64,000 nt of DNA from Sorangium cellulosum (GCF_002950945.1 NZ_CP012673.1:12577501-12641500); one strand, 5' to 3'; positions 1 through 11,132 are shown, counted from the stretch's first letter. The notes: generated by a model not told the origin, from the sequence alone. Numbers and translations: made by a program.

Positions 1-1292
<1,292 letters not shown>

Positions 1293-1296
<4 letters not shown>

Positions 1297-3926
1297 GCGA
1301 GGAGAAGGCGAACCTCTCCGAGAGCACCGGCGACACGGCGATCTCGGGCGTGAAGGCCGACGGGCGGAGGCGCGCGGCGCTCGGCCTGGTCCAGATGATC
1401 TACCGGCTCGCGAAGGCGTGCCTCCTGCACAGCGACTCGAACCAGGCGGTGCTGTCGCTGGTGCCGTCCGCGATCGACGGCATCGCCCAGTTCTGCGAGC
1501 TCTCGGGGAGCGAGGCCGCGACGCTGGTGTTCGCGGGGAACACCCTGTTCATCAACGGCCAGATGCTCCGCGCCTCGCGCGAGACGTACGAGGTCGCCCT
1601 GGAGCTCGGCAGCTTCTTCGAGGCCTGCGACGTCTCCGAGCTCGTGCTCGAGAAGACGGTCCGCCGCGCCGAGCTCGCGGCCTTCGCCCGCATGCTCGCC
1701 GACGCGCAGCGCGACCGCAGCAGCGCCGCGCGCCTCGCGCAGTCGAGCCTGCGCGGCATCCGGGTCCGCAAGCTCGCGAGCCCGTTCCCGGGCGGATCCA
1801 TCGAGGGCGACGGCACCCGCATCGGCCGCGTCAGCCGCACCTACGCCGCGGCGATCCTGGTGATGCGGTCCTTCTACGCGGCCCTCAGGTCCGGCGAGGC
1901 CGCGATGCCGCAGCGGGTGAAGCGCGTCGCGCAGAAGCTCGTCGCCGCGGCCGAGGAGGACGCGCGCCTCCTGCTCTCGATCGCGGCGGGCAAGGCCCCG
2001 GATCCGGACGAGGCGGGCCAGAGCGTCTCGACCGCGATCGTCGCGCTGGGCATCGCCCGCCAGCTCACGACCGACCGGCGGATCCTCGGCAGCCTCGTCA
2101 CCGCGGCGCTGCTCTACGACGTGAGCCGGCTGCGGCTCACGGGCGCCGTCGCGGGCCCGCAGTCCAGCGTCGAGGATCCGACGGCGCGCGCGTTCGTGGA
2201 CCGCGGCCTCAGCGACGAGGAGCGGGACCGGCTGCCCGCGAGCGCGGCCGTCATGCTGACGGCGCTCGGCAAGCTGCACGCGCCCTCGATCACGCGGACC
2301 GTGATCGCCTACGAGGCGCTCGCGCTGCGGCCGGGAGGGCGGCAGGGCCCGGTCTATGGCGGCCGGCGCAGCCCCACGGTGCTCGCGCGCATCCTCGCGG
2401 CGGCCCGCCAGTTCACCGAGCTCCGGGCGGCGCCGTTCCCGTCGCTCGACAACGCCCTGAGCGGCGGGACATCGCTCGACGCCGTGCTCCAGCGCATGCT
2501 GAGCGGCGCCGAGAGCGCGACCGACCGGGCGATCGGCAAGCTGCTCATCGGCGCGCTCGGCATCATCCCGACCGGGACGCTCGTCCAGCTGAGCACCGGG
2601 GAGCTCGGCGTCGTCCTGTCGACGCCGGCGTCGCCCGCGCACTTCGCGCAGCCGCCGGTGCGCATCCTCTTCGACGAGCACGGCCTGCTCGTCGGCGCGC
2701 CGTTCGACGTCGACCTCGCGCTGCGGGCGCCGGGCGCGGAGCCGTGTTTCATCGTCCGGCCCGTCGAGGTGGAGCCCCACCATGAGCGGGCGATCCGCGC
2801 CGCCTTCGGCTTCCGCGCCGGGCGGGGCGCCGCCGGGGTGGACTCCCGCGTGACCGCCGCCCCGTCGCTGCTCGCCGACGAGCCGAGCCCGGCGACCGAG
2901 CCGGGCAACACGCTGTCGCGCGCGTCCCGCCCGAACCTGGAGGAGGCCGCGGCGCGGTCGGTCCAGTCGCGCAAGGAGGCCGCCTGGCTGGGCAAGCCGC
3001 TCGCGGGCGCGCCGCAGGCCGCGCCGCCGACCAGCGTGCAGCCCCGGTTGCCCGCGCCGTCGCAGGGCGAGCGCCCGGCGCCGGGCGAGCGCGGGCGCGA
3101 CGACCGTGGGCGCAACGAGAACCTCATCTCGACGCAGCCGCCCCCCTCGGCGGCCTCGGCGCAGGCGCCCGCGGTGCCTCCTCCGCCGCGGCTGCCGCGC
3201 GACTCGCGGCCGTTCGGGTCGGTCCCGTCGTCGAGGTACGCCGCGATGGTCCCCGCGCCGGCGCCGACGCGCCCGTCGCGACAGGCCGAGCCTTCCCGGC
3301 CGGACAACGGCGTGGGTCAGCTGCCCACGATCGGCCCGCCGGCCGCGATCCCGCCGCCCCCGCAGGGCGCGGAGGCCCGGGTCAGCCCGTCGGTGCGCCG
3401 GCCGGATTCCCGAGTAGATCCGGACGATTGGAGCTGGGACGACGAGCTGCCCACGATGGATCCGCCGCCGCCGACGTCGCCGAGCCCGTCGTTCCCGCCG
3501 GAGCCTGTGCCCACCGAGCGGAACGTGTACCAGGTGCACTCGACCGCCGGGGCGGGCCCGAGCCTGGACGACGCGGACCTGACCTGGACCGACGATCTGC
3601 CGACGCTGGATCCGCCGCCGCCGCCGAGCGCGGAGGAGCGGGAGCGCGACCGCCTGCTCGCCGCCTACCTGGCCGAGCGCACGCCGTTCCCGCAGGCGGG
3701 GCTGCACGAGTGGAGCGAGGTGTCCGGCGAGTCGCCGGCGTCGCTCGAGCCCGACGTGACGTGGCGCAGCGGCCCGCCGCCGCAGCACGTGGTCGAGTCG
3801 TGGTCGGCCCCGCCGAGCAGCTCGAGCTCTCTCGGGGCGTCGCGGCGTCCGCGCGCCCCGATCCCCCGGGAGGAGCCGGAGGACGACCAGGGCGGCGCGC
3901 CGGCGCCGGACAGGAGGGACGGCTGA
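1293..3926 (+). CDS. Degenerate HD-GYP-like protein with repeated acidic/proline motifs
   Basis: I chose the GTG at 1293, which overlaps the upstream stop; the open frame extends further 5' but that part is antisense-like shadow sequence. The product is 877 residues. The central part follows the layout of an HD-GYP domain: ALLYDVSRLRL stands where ALLHDIGK is expected, and RSPTVLARILAAARQFTEL resembles the conserved helix after the GYP motif. The HD pair has become YD and the HHE...DG.GYP motif is missing, so phosphodiesterase activity is unlikely. The C-terminal 400 residues are Pro/Ser-rich and repeat a motif like W-x-W-D-D-E-L-P-T-M-D-P-P-P-P (WSWDDELPTMDPPPP, LTWTDDLPTLDPPPP). It sits in a coupled trio. 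A scaffold or regulatory pseudoenzyme is inferred. Confidence 0.75.
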
Positions 3927-4549
3927 TGGCCTGGGCCGCGACGCTCCTGCGATGCGCCGCGTGTGTCGCGCTGCTGCTCGCCGCGCCGGCGTGCGGCGAC
4001 GACGACGACGACGACGATCCGCCGGAGGACATGTGCAAGCTCGGGTACCTGGGCGTGCAGGGCGCGGAGATCCAGATGGAGGTCATGGCGCTCGACTCGA
4101 GCGAGGTGTCGCGCCCGGTGAGCGACGGCGACGTGGTGGACATCATCATGCCGCCGCAGGGCGGGCGGGTGATCTTCCTCGGCGCCCGCGCGACGAACCT
4201 GAGCGCCTGCGGCGTCCAGCTCTCCGGCACGCTCCGCGACACCGGGAGCGGGCGGATCATGTCCGAGTCGAGGACGGTCAACCTGAAGCCGACCGGCGAC
4301 GGCTGGGGAGCGAGCGTCGACGCGGACATCTCGACGTTCGCGAACGTGGGTGTGTGTCACAACAACTGGTCGAGCCGCGACATCTTCGACCAGGACTACG
4401 AGATCGAGGTGAAGGTGAAGGACCGCGAGGGCCGGGAGGCGACGCAGACCCGGCGGGTGCGGCCGGCGTGCAACCAGCCCGACGAGCTCGAGGTCGAGTG
4501 CCGCTGCATCTGCAAGCACGGGTACATCCTCGGCGAGCGGTGCGAGTAG
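3926..4549 (+). CDS. Secreted lipoprotein with Asp run and Cys-rich C-terminus
   Basis: The ATG at 3926 shares one base with the preceding stop (TGATG), which suggests coupling. The 207-residue product begins with a signal peptide ending LLAAPAC, an acceptable lipobox. The Cys is followed by Gly and seven Asp residues, an acidic tether after the lipidated residue. The body has a beta-rich look, and the C-terminus is Cys-rich (CRCICKHGYILGERC), like a small disulfide knot. I do not recognise a family. It is expected to be exported and lipid-anchored. Its position as last gene of the trio suggests a link with the two cytoplasmic-looking partners, but no direct evidence shows this. Confidence 0.75.
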   Translation: MAWAATLLRCAACVALLLAAPACGDDDDDDDPPEDMCKLGYLGVQGAEIQMEVMALDSSEVSRPVSDGDVVDIIMPPQGGRVIFLGARATNLSACGVQLSGTLRDTGSGRIMSESRTVNLKPTGDGWGASVDADISTFANVGVCHNNWSSRDIFDQDYEIEVKVKDREGREATQTRRVRPACNQPDELEVECRCICKHGYILGERCE

Positions 4550-4660
4550 CGCTCTCCGCCGGCCATCCATGGGGTCGAGTGCCTCGTCCCCACGGCGCTT
4601 CCGCTGCGGCGGTACATTGGTCCGCTCGCGGCGTGGATGTTGGGATGACCGAGGCGTGTT

Positions 4661-6184
4661 CTACACGTCGAGGTCCTTCCACTTCTTCGATCGCTGCGTG
4701 AAGAGCAGCATCCCGAGGAGCGACGCGACGCCGACGGCCGCGAACGCATACCAGATCTCGTAGGGCTGGTAGGTGTCCCAGAGCAGGCGTGTGGCCTCGA
4801 CCGCGTCGACGTTCAGCACCTCCTGGAGCTTCTTGAAGGCCTCCGAGCGCGACACCCCGAGGAACGAGGAGAGCGACTCCACGTCGCCGTCCCAGGTCTT
4901 CCCCTTGGCATAGTCGGTCTTCTCGGCGAGGTAGCGGAGGGCGAGCGTCGCCTTCTCGCCCCGGGTGCCGTAGAGGACGCCGGCCATCTGCGCGCCGACG
5001 GCCGGGCCGATCGCCGACGGGATGTTGATGTAGCCGAGGTAGAGCGCTTTCTTCCCCTTGGGCGCGATGAGCGCGAAATACTCCACCTTCTTGGGCCCGG
5101 TGAGCATCTCTCCGATCGAGAAGAGGAGGATGCCGAGGAAGAGGACGTAGAGCGACGTCGTGGTGCCCGAGACGAGGACGCCGAAGGTGGCGACGAGGAT
5201 GCCCAGCGTCATCGCCGGGAGGACCTTCATCCTCGCGACGAGGTAGGAGAAGGGCACGAGGAAGAGGACGATGCACACCGCGTTGATGTTGAGCACGTTC
5301 TCTTGCTTGAGCTGGACGCCGCGGGGATCCCTGACGTCGAGCCACGAGGTCGGGAGCCAGGGGTTGTTTTGCACGAACGAGGTGCTGCTGATCCAGTCCG
5401 TGTAGAAGTTCGGCATCAGGTCCCAGAGCTGGTACATCATCAGCCAGAAGCCCGAGAGCAGCAGGATGACGGTGATGAGCCTGGCGTCCCAGATGTTCTT
5501 GAGCGTGTCCCTGAAGACCTTCCACGCGTCGGAGGTCTTGTCCGCGCCGGAGTCGACTTCCTTGTAGGTGAACAGCATGAGGAAGTTCAGGGAGATGATC
5601 GCGGCGCAGCCGTAGAACACCCACGGCCAGCCCTTGCCGTGGAGGTAGCCGGCGAGCGGAGGGCCGACCGCCGCGCCCACGTTCACGAGCCAGTAGAAGA
5701 GTCCCCACCCGACGGACGAGTTGGACTTGTTCATGGACTGGGCGAGGGTCCCCTGGATCCCTGGCTTGAAGAGGGCGGTCCCCGTCGCCAGGACGACCAC
5801 GCCGAGCAGGAAGCCGGTGAAGCTCCGCTGGGTGGCCATCAGGAGATAGCCCATGATCTTCAGCCAGACCGTGATGAAGATGGTGCGTTTGTAGCCGTAG
5901 CGGTCGGCGTATCCGCCCGTGATCATCGGGAGCAGCGACTGGATGAGGGCCCAGATCATGTAGATCGTGCCCTTGTCCTGCTGGCTGAAGTGGAGCCCAC
6001 CGGGCTCGTCCGCCTGCGCGATGTAGATCGGCATCACCACGCGCACGCCGTAGTAGGCGAGCCGTTCCCACATTTCCATGGTGCAGCCCATCCAGAAGGA
6101 GCGGGGAAGGCTCCCGATGGTCTGCCGGAATGTGAGCTTCGGAGGTTCCTCGGCGGTCGGCTCGGTCACGGCTGCGTTCGACAT
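4661..6184 (-). CDS. POT-family (proton-dependent oligopeptide) MFS transporter
   Basis: The 507-residue product has about 12-14 hydrophobic segments. The POT signature EMWERLAYYG lies in the first helix, and GGYADRYGYKRTI matches the MFS loop motif between helices 2 and 3. POT transporters import di- and tripeptides (some bacterial members other small solutes) using the proton gradient in the inner membrane. I chose the ATG at 6184 because GAGGAAT lies just upstream and the protein then starts with a short tail (MSNAAVTEPTAEEPPKLTF). The longer open frame to 6364 has no such support. There is a sizeable extramembrane insertion around KQENVLNINA. The gene is convergent with the lipoprotein gene and is preceded by the repeat-rich gap. 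Confidence 0.9.
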   Translation of the reverse strand: MSNAAVTEPTAEEPPKLTFRQTIGSLPRSFWMGCTMEMWERLAYYGVRVVMPIYIAQADEPGGLHFSQQDKGTIYMIWALIQSLLPMITGGYADRYGYKRTIFITVWLKIMGYLLMATQRSFTGFLLGVVVLATGTALFKPGIQGTLAQSMNKSNSSVGWGLFYWLVNVGAAVGPPLAGYLHGKGWPWVFYGCAAIISLNFLMLFTYKEVDSGADKTSDAWKVFRDTLKNIWDARLITVILLLSGFWLMMYQLWDLMPNFYTDWISSTSFVQNNPWLPTSWLDVRDPRGVQLKQENVLNINAVCIVLFLVPFSYLVARMKVLPAMTLGILVATFGVLVSGTTTSLYVLFLGILLFSIGEMLTGPKKVEYFALIAPKGKKALYLGYINIPSAIGPAVGAQMAGVLYGTRGEKATLALRYLAEKTDYAKGKTWDGDVESLSSFLGVSRSEAFKKLQEVLNVDAVEATRLLWDTYQPYEIWYAFAAVGVASLLGMLLFTQRSKKWKDLDV

Positions 6185-6382
6185 TTCGTGATTCCTCGTG
6201 CGCCCGTGCCCCCGGGCGGACCTTTCTACCACAACGTGGGCGGAGAACGCATCAGGATCACGAGGCAGCGAGGCTGTCCTGGGCGGTATGGGGATGGTGC
6301 ACCCCGTCTGGAAAGGGGTTGTCTCGAGCAGACGATGGATCACTCCCAGCGATCGCCGGTGCATCGAGCCGCTCGGTGTCAG

Positions 6383-6745
6383 TCGTCTCGTCTCTCGTCT
6401 TTCGTCTTTCGTCTTTCGTCTTTCGTCTCTCGTCTCTCGTCTCTCGTCTCTCGTGATCGTCTTTCGTCTCTCGTCCCTCGTCTCTCGTGGTCGTCTTTCG
6501 TGAACGTGAACGTGATCGACTCTTCTTGCTCGTGCTCGACCATTGTGTGCACGTACACGACCATGTTGGACACGGGGACGGCTGCGAATTTTCAGACGGG
6601 ATACGGAGGATGAAGGAGAGATGAAGAGACACGTTCACGTTCACGTTCACGAAAGACGACCACGAGGACGAGGACGAGGACGAGGACGAGAGACGAAAGA
6701 CGAAAGACGAAAGACGAAAGACGAAAGACGAAAGACGGGAGACGG
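6383..6745. repeat. Long inverted repeat built of tandem heptamers
   Basis: The left arm (6383-6515) is mostly tandem TTTCGTC/TCTCGTC units, ending with GTGAACGTGAACGTGA. The right arm (about 6631-6745) is the reverse complement, made of GACGAAA units with a GAGGAC hexamer run inside. A 30-nt block, 6486-6515, pairs perfectly with 6635-6664. The spacer between them is about 120 nt. The structure could fold as a very long hairpin in RNA or a cruciform in DNA. Confidence 0.9.
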
Positions 6746-6923
6746 AACAGGAGAATGGATACCTCAGCTCGCCAAGGCCCCCCCTCGCTCCCTCACCATT
6801 CCCATTCCGCAGAACCGCAGCGCGCTCCTCCCCTCTCCCCGCCACCGCGAGCCTCCTCCCCCAGGCTCACCCCGCTCCGCTCGCCCCCACACCCCTCGCG
6901 CGGCACGCCGCCCCCGGGAAGCG

Positions 6924-6952
6924 CCCTCCCCCTCCCGCCTCCCCCCGCCCCC
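6924..6952 (-). other. Potential G-quadruplex motif upstream of xerC
   Basis: The + strand is a C-rich run; the complementary strand carries five G-runs of 3-6 (G5, G6, G3, G5, G3) separated by 1-4 nt, which fits the standard G4 pattern. It lies about 65 bp before the xerC start, on the template strand. Confidence 0.5.
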
Positions 6953-7017
6953 AGCCTCAGCCCGCCCCCGGCGACTCTTTGCCTCCCACCGCCTCCTGGT
7001 GGTAGGGCAACCTCGTG

Positions 7018-8040
7018 ATGCACGCGCGGCGGAGCGGCGATCAACCCGGCGGGACCACGCTGGAGGACGCGATCGCGCGCTTCCTCACCTACCTCACGGC
7101 CGAGCGCAGGTCCTCGCGCCACACCGTGGACGCGTACCGGCGCGACCTCGAGCAGCTCGCGCGCTTCGCCCGCGAGAAGGCCGACGCCAGCGCCGCCCGC
7201 AAGGCCGCGCCCGCCCGCGGCAGCGCCCCCCCGGCCGTCGAGGCCCCGGCCGTCGAGGGCCTCGACGTGCTCCTCCTCCGCAGCTGGCTGGGCTCCCTCG
7301 CGCGCACCCACGCGCCCGCCTCGATCGCCCGCAAGGTCGGCGCCGCCCGCGCCCTGCTCCGGTACCTGGAGCGCCGCGGCGAGGTCGACAAGAACGCCGC
7401 GGCCCAGCTCGCCCTCCCCAAGGTCCGACGCCCCCTGCCGACCTTCCTCGACGTCGACGCCGCCGCCGAGGTCATGGAGATCCCCGGCGACGACACCGCC
7501 GAGGCGCTGCGCGACCGCGCCCTCCTCGAGATCCTCTACGGCGCAGGCCTGCGCGTCTCCGAGCTCTGCGGGCTCGACCTCACCCACGTCGAACTGCAGC
7601 CGGCCGACCGCGCCTCGGTGCGCGTCGTCGGCAAGGGCGACAAGGAGCGCCTCGTCCCGCTCGGCTCCCACGCCGTGGGCGCCGTCGAGCGCTACCTCGC
7701 GCGGCGCGACGAGCTCGCCGACCCGAAGACCGGCAGCCGCGATCCCCGCGCGCTCTTCCTGTCCCGACGCGGCGCCCGCCTCGGCGTGCGCCGCGTCCAG
7801 GACATCGTCCACCGCTACGGCGCGCTCGGCGCCGGCCGGGGCGACCTCCACCCGCACGCGCTCCGGCACACCTGCGCGACCCACCTGCTCGACGGCGGCG
7901 CCGACCTCAGGGCCATCCAGAAGCTGCTCGGGCACGCCTCGCTCGCGACCACGCAGCGCTACACCCACGTCTCGATCGACCACCTGCTCAAGGTCTACGA
8001 CGCCGCCCACCCCATGGCGCGCAAGCGGAGCCCGGCGTGA
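7018..8040 (+). CDS. xerC: Tyrosine recombinase XerC/XerD-type
   Basis: The product is 340 residues from the ATG at 7018; a GTG stands immediately before it at 7015. The N-terminal core-binding SAM-like domain carries an Ala/Pro-rich insertion of about 30 residues (around 55-85). The catalytic domain shows the full tyrosine-recombinase set: Arg in GAGLRVSEL (about R179), Lys in KGDKERLVPL (about K206), HALRH (H280, R283), LLGHASLATTQRY (H306) and nucleophile Tyr (about Y315). These enzymes resolve chromosome dimers at dif. The length and motifs fit a housekeeping XerC/D rather than a phage integrase, and no att site or phage gene is nearby. The stop overlaps the GTG start of the next gene. 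Confidence 0.9.
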   Translation: MHARRSGDQPGGTTLEDAIARFLTYLTAERRSSRHTVDAYRRDLEQLARFAREKADASAARKAAPARGSAPPAVEAPAVEGLDVLLLRSWLGSLARTHAPASIARKVGAARALLRYLERRGEVDKNAAAQLALPKVRRPLPTFLDVDAAAEVMEIPGDDTAEALRDRALLEILYGAGLRVSELCGLDLTHVELQPADRASVRVVGKGDKERLVPLGSHAVGAVERYLARRDELADPKTGSRDPRALFLSRRGARLGVRRVQDIVHRYGALGAGRGDLHPHALRHTCATHLLDGGADLRAIQKLLGHASLATTQRYTHVSIDHLLKVYDAAHPMARKRSPA

Positions 8041-10361
8041 ACACGGCCCCGATCGCGCCGGGCGCCGCCGTCCCCACGCTCGCCCGCGCCTTCGCGGCGC
8101 GGCTCGCCCGGAGCGCGCTCGGGGCCAGCGTCTTCGGCGCCCTCGCCGCCTCCCTGGACGCCGGCTGGGCCGCCGCCGGCGCCGGCGAGGACCCCACCCT
8201 GAAGCTCGCGACCTACCTCGCCGACATCGGCGTGATCGCGCCCGTCGCGCTCGTCGCCGGCCTGCTCGCCGGCATCGGCGCGATCGCCGCCGATCCCTCG
8301 CGCCCGCCGTCGCCCGCCACCCTCGTCGCGTCGCTCCGGCTGCGCGCGATCGGCCGGCCCGCCGACATCGCGGCGTTCGTGCCGCTCGCCGTGCTCGCGG
8401 CGTTCCTCTGGATGACCCTGTGCGCGCACCTCGCCCGCGCGCTGCTCGGGCTCGAGGCCGCCCCGCTGCTCGTCGGCACCGCGGTCGCCGCCGGCTCGCT
8501 CGGCCTCGGCCTGATCGCGGGCCTCGCCGTGCTCGCGCTCACGCCGCCGCTCCGGCGCGCCCTCGCCAACGCCAGCGACGGGCGCCCGGCCTGCGTGGAT
8601 CCCGCGGTGACCGGCGGCGTCGCGCTCGGGACCGCCGCCGCGCTGTTCGTCTTCGGCGTGGCCACCGGCGGCGTCTCCGGCGAGGGCGGCCTGTTCGGCA
8701 TCTACGGCGTCTTCAAGCGCCCCGAGCTCGACCTGCGCGCGCCGGCGATCCTGCTCGTCGTCGCGCTCGCCGCCTTCCTCGCGCAGGCCGCCGCCCGGAC
8801 CGTGCGCGCCCCGCTCGCGCTCGTCGTCGCGCTCCTGCCGCTCGGGCTCACCGCGCGCGCCGCCTCGTCGCTCGGCGCCGAGCCCGCGGTCGCCCAGGCG
8901 ATCGAGCGCGGCGCGCCGCTCGGCAGCAAGGGCCTCGCCGTCCTGCGCCGCGCCGCCGACCGGGACGGCGACCGCGCGGCCGCGCTCTTCGGCGGCGGCG
9001 ACTGCGACGACCGCGACGCGCGTGTCCACCCGCTCGCCGAGGAGATCCTCGACAACGGCGTCGACGACGACTGCTCCGGCGGCGACCTCACGGCCGCAAA
9101 GCTCGCCGAGCTCACCCCCGCACGCCCCGCCGCCCCCGCGCCGTCGCCCGCGGCCGCCGCGCGTGTCCCGGCCGACCTCAACGTCGTGCTGATCACGATC
9201 GACACGCTCCGCTGGGACCTCGGCTACGCGGGCAACCCGCGGCCCGTGTCGCCGAACCTCGACGCGCTCGCGGCCCGGTCGACGGTGTTCGAGCGCGCGT
9301 ACGCGCTGGCGTCGTACACGGGCAAGAGCATCGGCCCGATGCTCATCGGCAAGTACGGGAGCGAGACCCACCGAAACTGGGGTCATTTCAACAAGTTCGG
9401 GGCGGAGGACACGTTCGTCGCGGAGCGGCTGAAGGGCGCCGGCGTGCGCGCGATGAGCGTGCACGGGCACCGCTACTTCGGCAGCTTCGGCGGGCTCGAC
9501 CGCGGCTTCGACGTGGTCGACATGTCGGCCGCGCCGCCCGAGGGCGCCCCGTGGGACGTCGACAACAAGGCGACCAGCCCCGCGCTGACCGACGCCGCGC
9601 TGCGGCTGCTCGCGGCGCCCGAGAACACGGGCGGGCGGTTCTTCCTGTGGGTCCACTACCTCGATCCCCACGCCGACTACCTCCGGCACGACGACCCGCC
9701 GGGCTTCGGCGCGGCGTCGCAGCGGGACCTCTACGACGGCGAGGTCGCCTTCACCGACAAACACATCGGCCGGCTGCTCGACGCGATCGCGGCGGCGCCG
9801 TTCGGCAAGCGCACGGCGATCGTGGTGACGAGCGACCACGGCGAGGCGTTCGGCGAGCACAAGATGTTCCGCCACGGCTTCGAGCTGTGGGAGGAGCTCG
9901 TGCGCGTGCCGCTCGTCGTCCACGTCCCGGGCGCGCCCCCGTCGCGCGTGCAGGCGCGGCGGAGCCTCATCGACCTCACGCCGACGCTGCTCGACCTGAT
10001 GCGGGTCCCCGGCCCGGCCGAGGGCGCGCCCGCGAACGACTTCCTGTCCGGCGTGTCGCTCCTGCCCGACGTGCTGCTCGCGCCCGGCGAGCAGGCCGCC
10101 GCGCGCGACGTGCTGGTCGACATGCCGGCCGGGCCCTACAACGACGCGCGGCGGTCCTTCATCCGCGACGACCTGAAGCTGACGATCTCCGGGGGCGCCC
10201 GGTTCGAGCTCTACGACCTCGCGAACGATCCGGAGGAGCGGAAGAACCTCTGGGGGACGCCGGCGGCGAAGGAGACGGGGAAACAGGCGGAGATCGAGAT
10301 GCGCTACGCGGCGCAGCGGGCGCGCCTGCGCGAGGTGCACGTGACCGGCGCGCGGAAGTAG
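8037..10361 (+). CDS. Polytopic membrane protein with MopE-like motif and sulfatase-fold domain
   Basis: I chose the GTG at 8037 (GTGA overlap with xerC), giving 774 residues. Residues 1-300 contain about seven hydrophobic segments. Near 305-345 is a MopE-type metal-binding motif, with GDCDDRDARVHPLAEEILDN followed by GVDDDCSGGD. From about 379 there is an alkaline-phosphatase/sulfatase fold: NVVLITIDTLRWD at the first metal site and SDHGEAFGEH at the second. The site normally filled by the formylglycine Cys of CxPxR reads SYTGKS, with Thr about residue 428. A Thr nucleophile is typical of phosphoglycerol and phosphoethanolamine transferases such as LtaS and EptA. The periplasmic domain may therefore be a phospho-transferase or phosphodiesterase rather than a sulfatase. 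Substrate unknown. Confidence 0.8.
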   Translation: MNTAPIAPGAAVPTLARAFAARLARSALGASVFGALAASLDAGWAAAGAGEDPTLKLATYLADIGVIAPVALVAGLLAGIGAIAADPSRPPSPATLVASLRLRAIGRPADIAAFVPLAVLAAFLWMTLCAHLARALLGLEAAPLLVGTAVAAGSLGLGLIAGLAVLALTPPLRRALANASDGRPACVDPAVTGGVALGTAAALFVFGVATGGVSGEGGLFGIYGVFKRPELDLRAPAILLVVALAAFLAQAAARTVRAPLALVVALLPLGLTARAASSLGAEPAVAQAIERGAPLGSKGLAVLRRAADRDGDRAAALFGGGDCDDRDARVHPLAEEILDNGVDDDCSGGDLTAAKLAELTPARPAAPAPSPAAAARVPADLNVVLITIDTLRWDLGYAGNPRPVSPNLDALAARSTVFERAYALASYTGKSIGPMLIGKYGSETHRNWGHFNKFGAEDTFVAERLKGAGVRAMSVHGHRYFGSFGGLDRGFDVVDMSAAPPEGAPWDVDNKATSPALTDAALRLLAAPENTGGRFFLWVHYLDPHADYLRHDDPPGFGAASQRDLYDGEVAFTDKHIGRLLDAIAAAPFGKRTAIVVTSDHGEAFGEHKMFRHGFELWEELVRVPLVVHVPGAPPSRVQARRSLIDLTPTLLDLMRVPGPAEGAPANDFLSGVSLLPDVLLAPGEQAAARDVLVDMPAGPYNDARRSFIRDDLKLTISGGARFELYDLANDPEERKNLWGTPAAKETGKQAEIEMRYAAQRARLREVHVTGARK

Positions 10362-10502
10362 CCGGGCGCGCGGCGGGGTGAGCGGATCGTCGAGTCGCCG
10401 TTCCAGCGTGACGCGCGCGAGGCAGCACACTTGCGCCTGGACGGCGCGCTTGCGTCCGCCTGGACCGGCCGTGCAGGATCCGCGGCAAGGAGGGCAGCCG
10501 CG

Positions 10503-11129
10503 ATGTCGAGCCCCCAGTTCATCCTCTTCCTCATCACATCGCTCGTCGTCATCGTGACTCCGGGCCAGGACATGCTCCTCGTGATGTCGCGCTCGCTTGC
10601 GCGGGGCTCGTCGGCGGGGGTGGTGACCGCGGGCGGCATCAGCGCCGGCCTGCTGGGCCACACGGCGCTGGCCGCGCTGGGGCTCGGCTCGCTCCTCATG
10701 GCCTCGGCGACCCTGTTCGTCGTCCTCAAGCTCGTCGGCGCGGCCTACCTCGTCTACCTCGGGGTACGCCTCCTGCGCACGCGCGCTGCCACGCTGGAGC
10801 TATCGGACGCGGGGACGGCGAGCCTGGCCAAGCTGTTCGCCGAGGGCGCGCTGTCCAACCTGTCCAACCCCAAAGTGACGATCTTCTATCTCGCCTTCCT
10901 GCCGCAGTTCGTCCCCGGCGACGCCGAGCACCCGACCCTGCTCATCGTCCTGCTCGGCGCGGCCTTCTCGCTGCTCACCTTCGCGGTCAAGGGGCTGGTC
11001 GGATACTCCTCCGGCGCGCTGTCCGCGTGGCTGCGCGCGCGGCCCACGGCGCTGACGCGGGTCTACCGGATGAGCGGCGCGATCATGGTGGGGCTGGGCG
11101 TCAAGCTCGCCTTCGAGCGGCGCCCGTAA
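10503..11129 (+). CDS. LysE/RhtB-family amino-acid exporter
   Basis: The 208-residue product has the usual six-helix layout and length of the family. Its N-terminus (FILFLITSLVVIVTPGQDML) contains the conserved TPGP-like motif, here TPGQD. LSNPKVTIFYLAFLPQF is the typical central signature. These inner-membrane carriers export amino acids or homoserine lactone-like compounds; the substrate cannot be told from sequence. The ATG at 10503 follows AAGGAGGGCAG. It stands 141 bp after the sulfatase-fold gene and converges on the phytase-like gene. Confidence 0.9.
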   Translation: MSSPQFILFLITSLVVIVTPGQDMLLVMSRSLARGSSAGVVTAGGISAGLLGHTALAALGLGSLLMASATLFVVLKLVGAAYLVYLGVRLLRTRAATLELSDAGTASLAKLFAEGALSNLSNPKVTIFYLAFLPQFVPGDAEHPTLLIVLLGAAFSLLTFAVKGLVGYSSGALSAWLRARPTALTRVYRMSGAIMVGLGVKLAFERRP

Positions 11130-11132
11130 GCG

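Larger units (their letters stand above)
6185..7014. other. Gene-free region with heptamer inverted repeat and C-rich tract
   Basis: No convincing gene lies in these 830 bases between the POT transporter (divergent) and xerC. The left part holds the POT promoter region. The middle (6383-6745) is a long inverted repeat made of tandem heptamers. The right part (about 6770-7010) is strongly pyrimidine-rich on the + strand. Confidence 0.8.

Noticed and set aside
4550..4660. Terminator between the lipoprotein and transporter genes
   Set aside because: No stable stem was found in the 111-bp convergent gap.
6383..6745. Heptamer array as a CRISPR locus
   Set aside because: There are no unique spacers of 28-40 bp and no cas genes; the unit is 7 bp.
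7018..8040. Phage integrase with nearby prophage
   Set aside because: No phage gene, tRNA or att repeat is near, and the length and motifs fit XerC.
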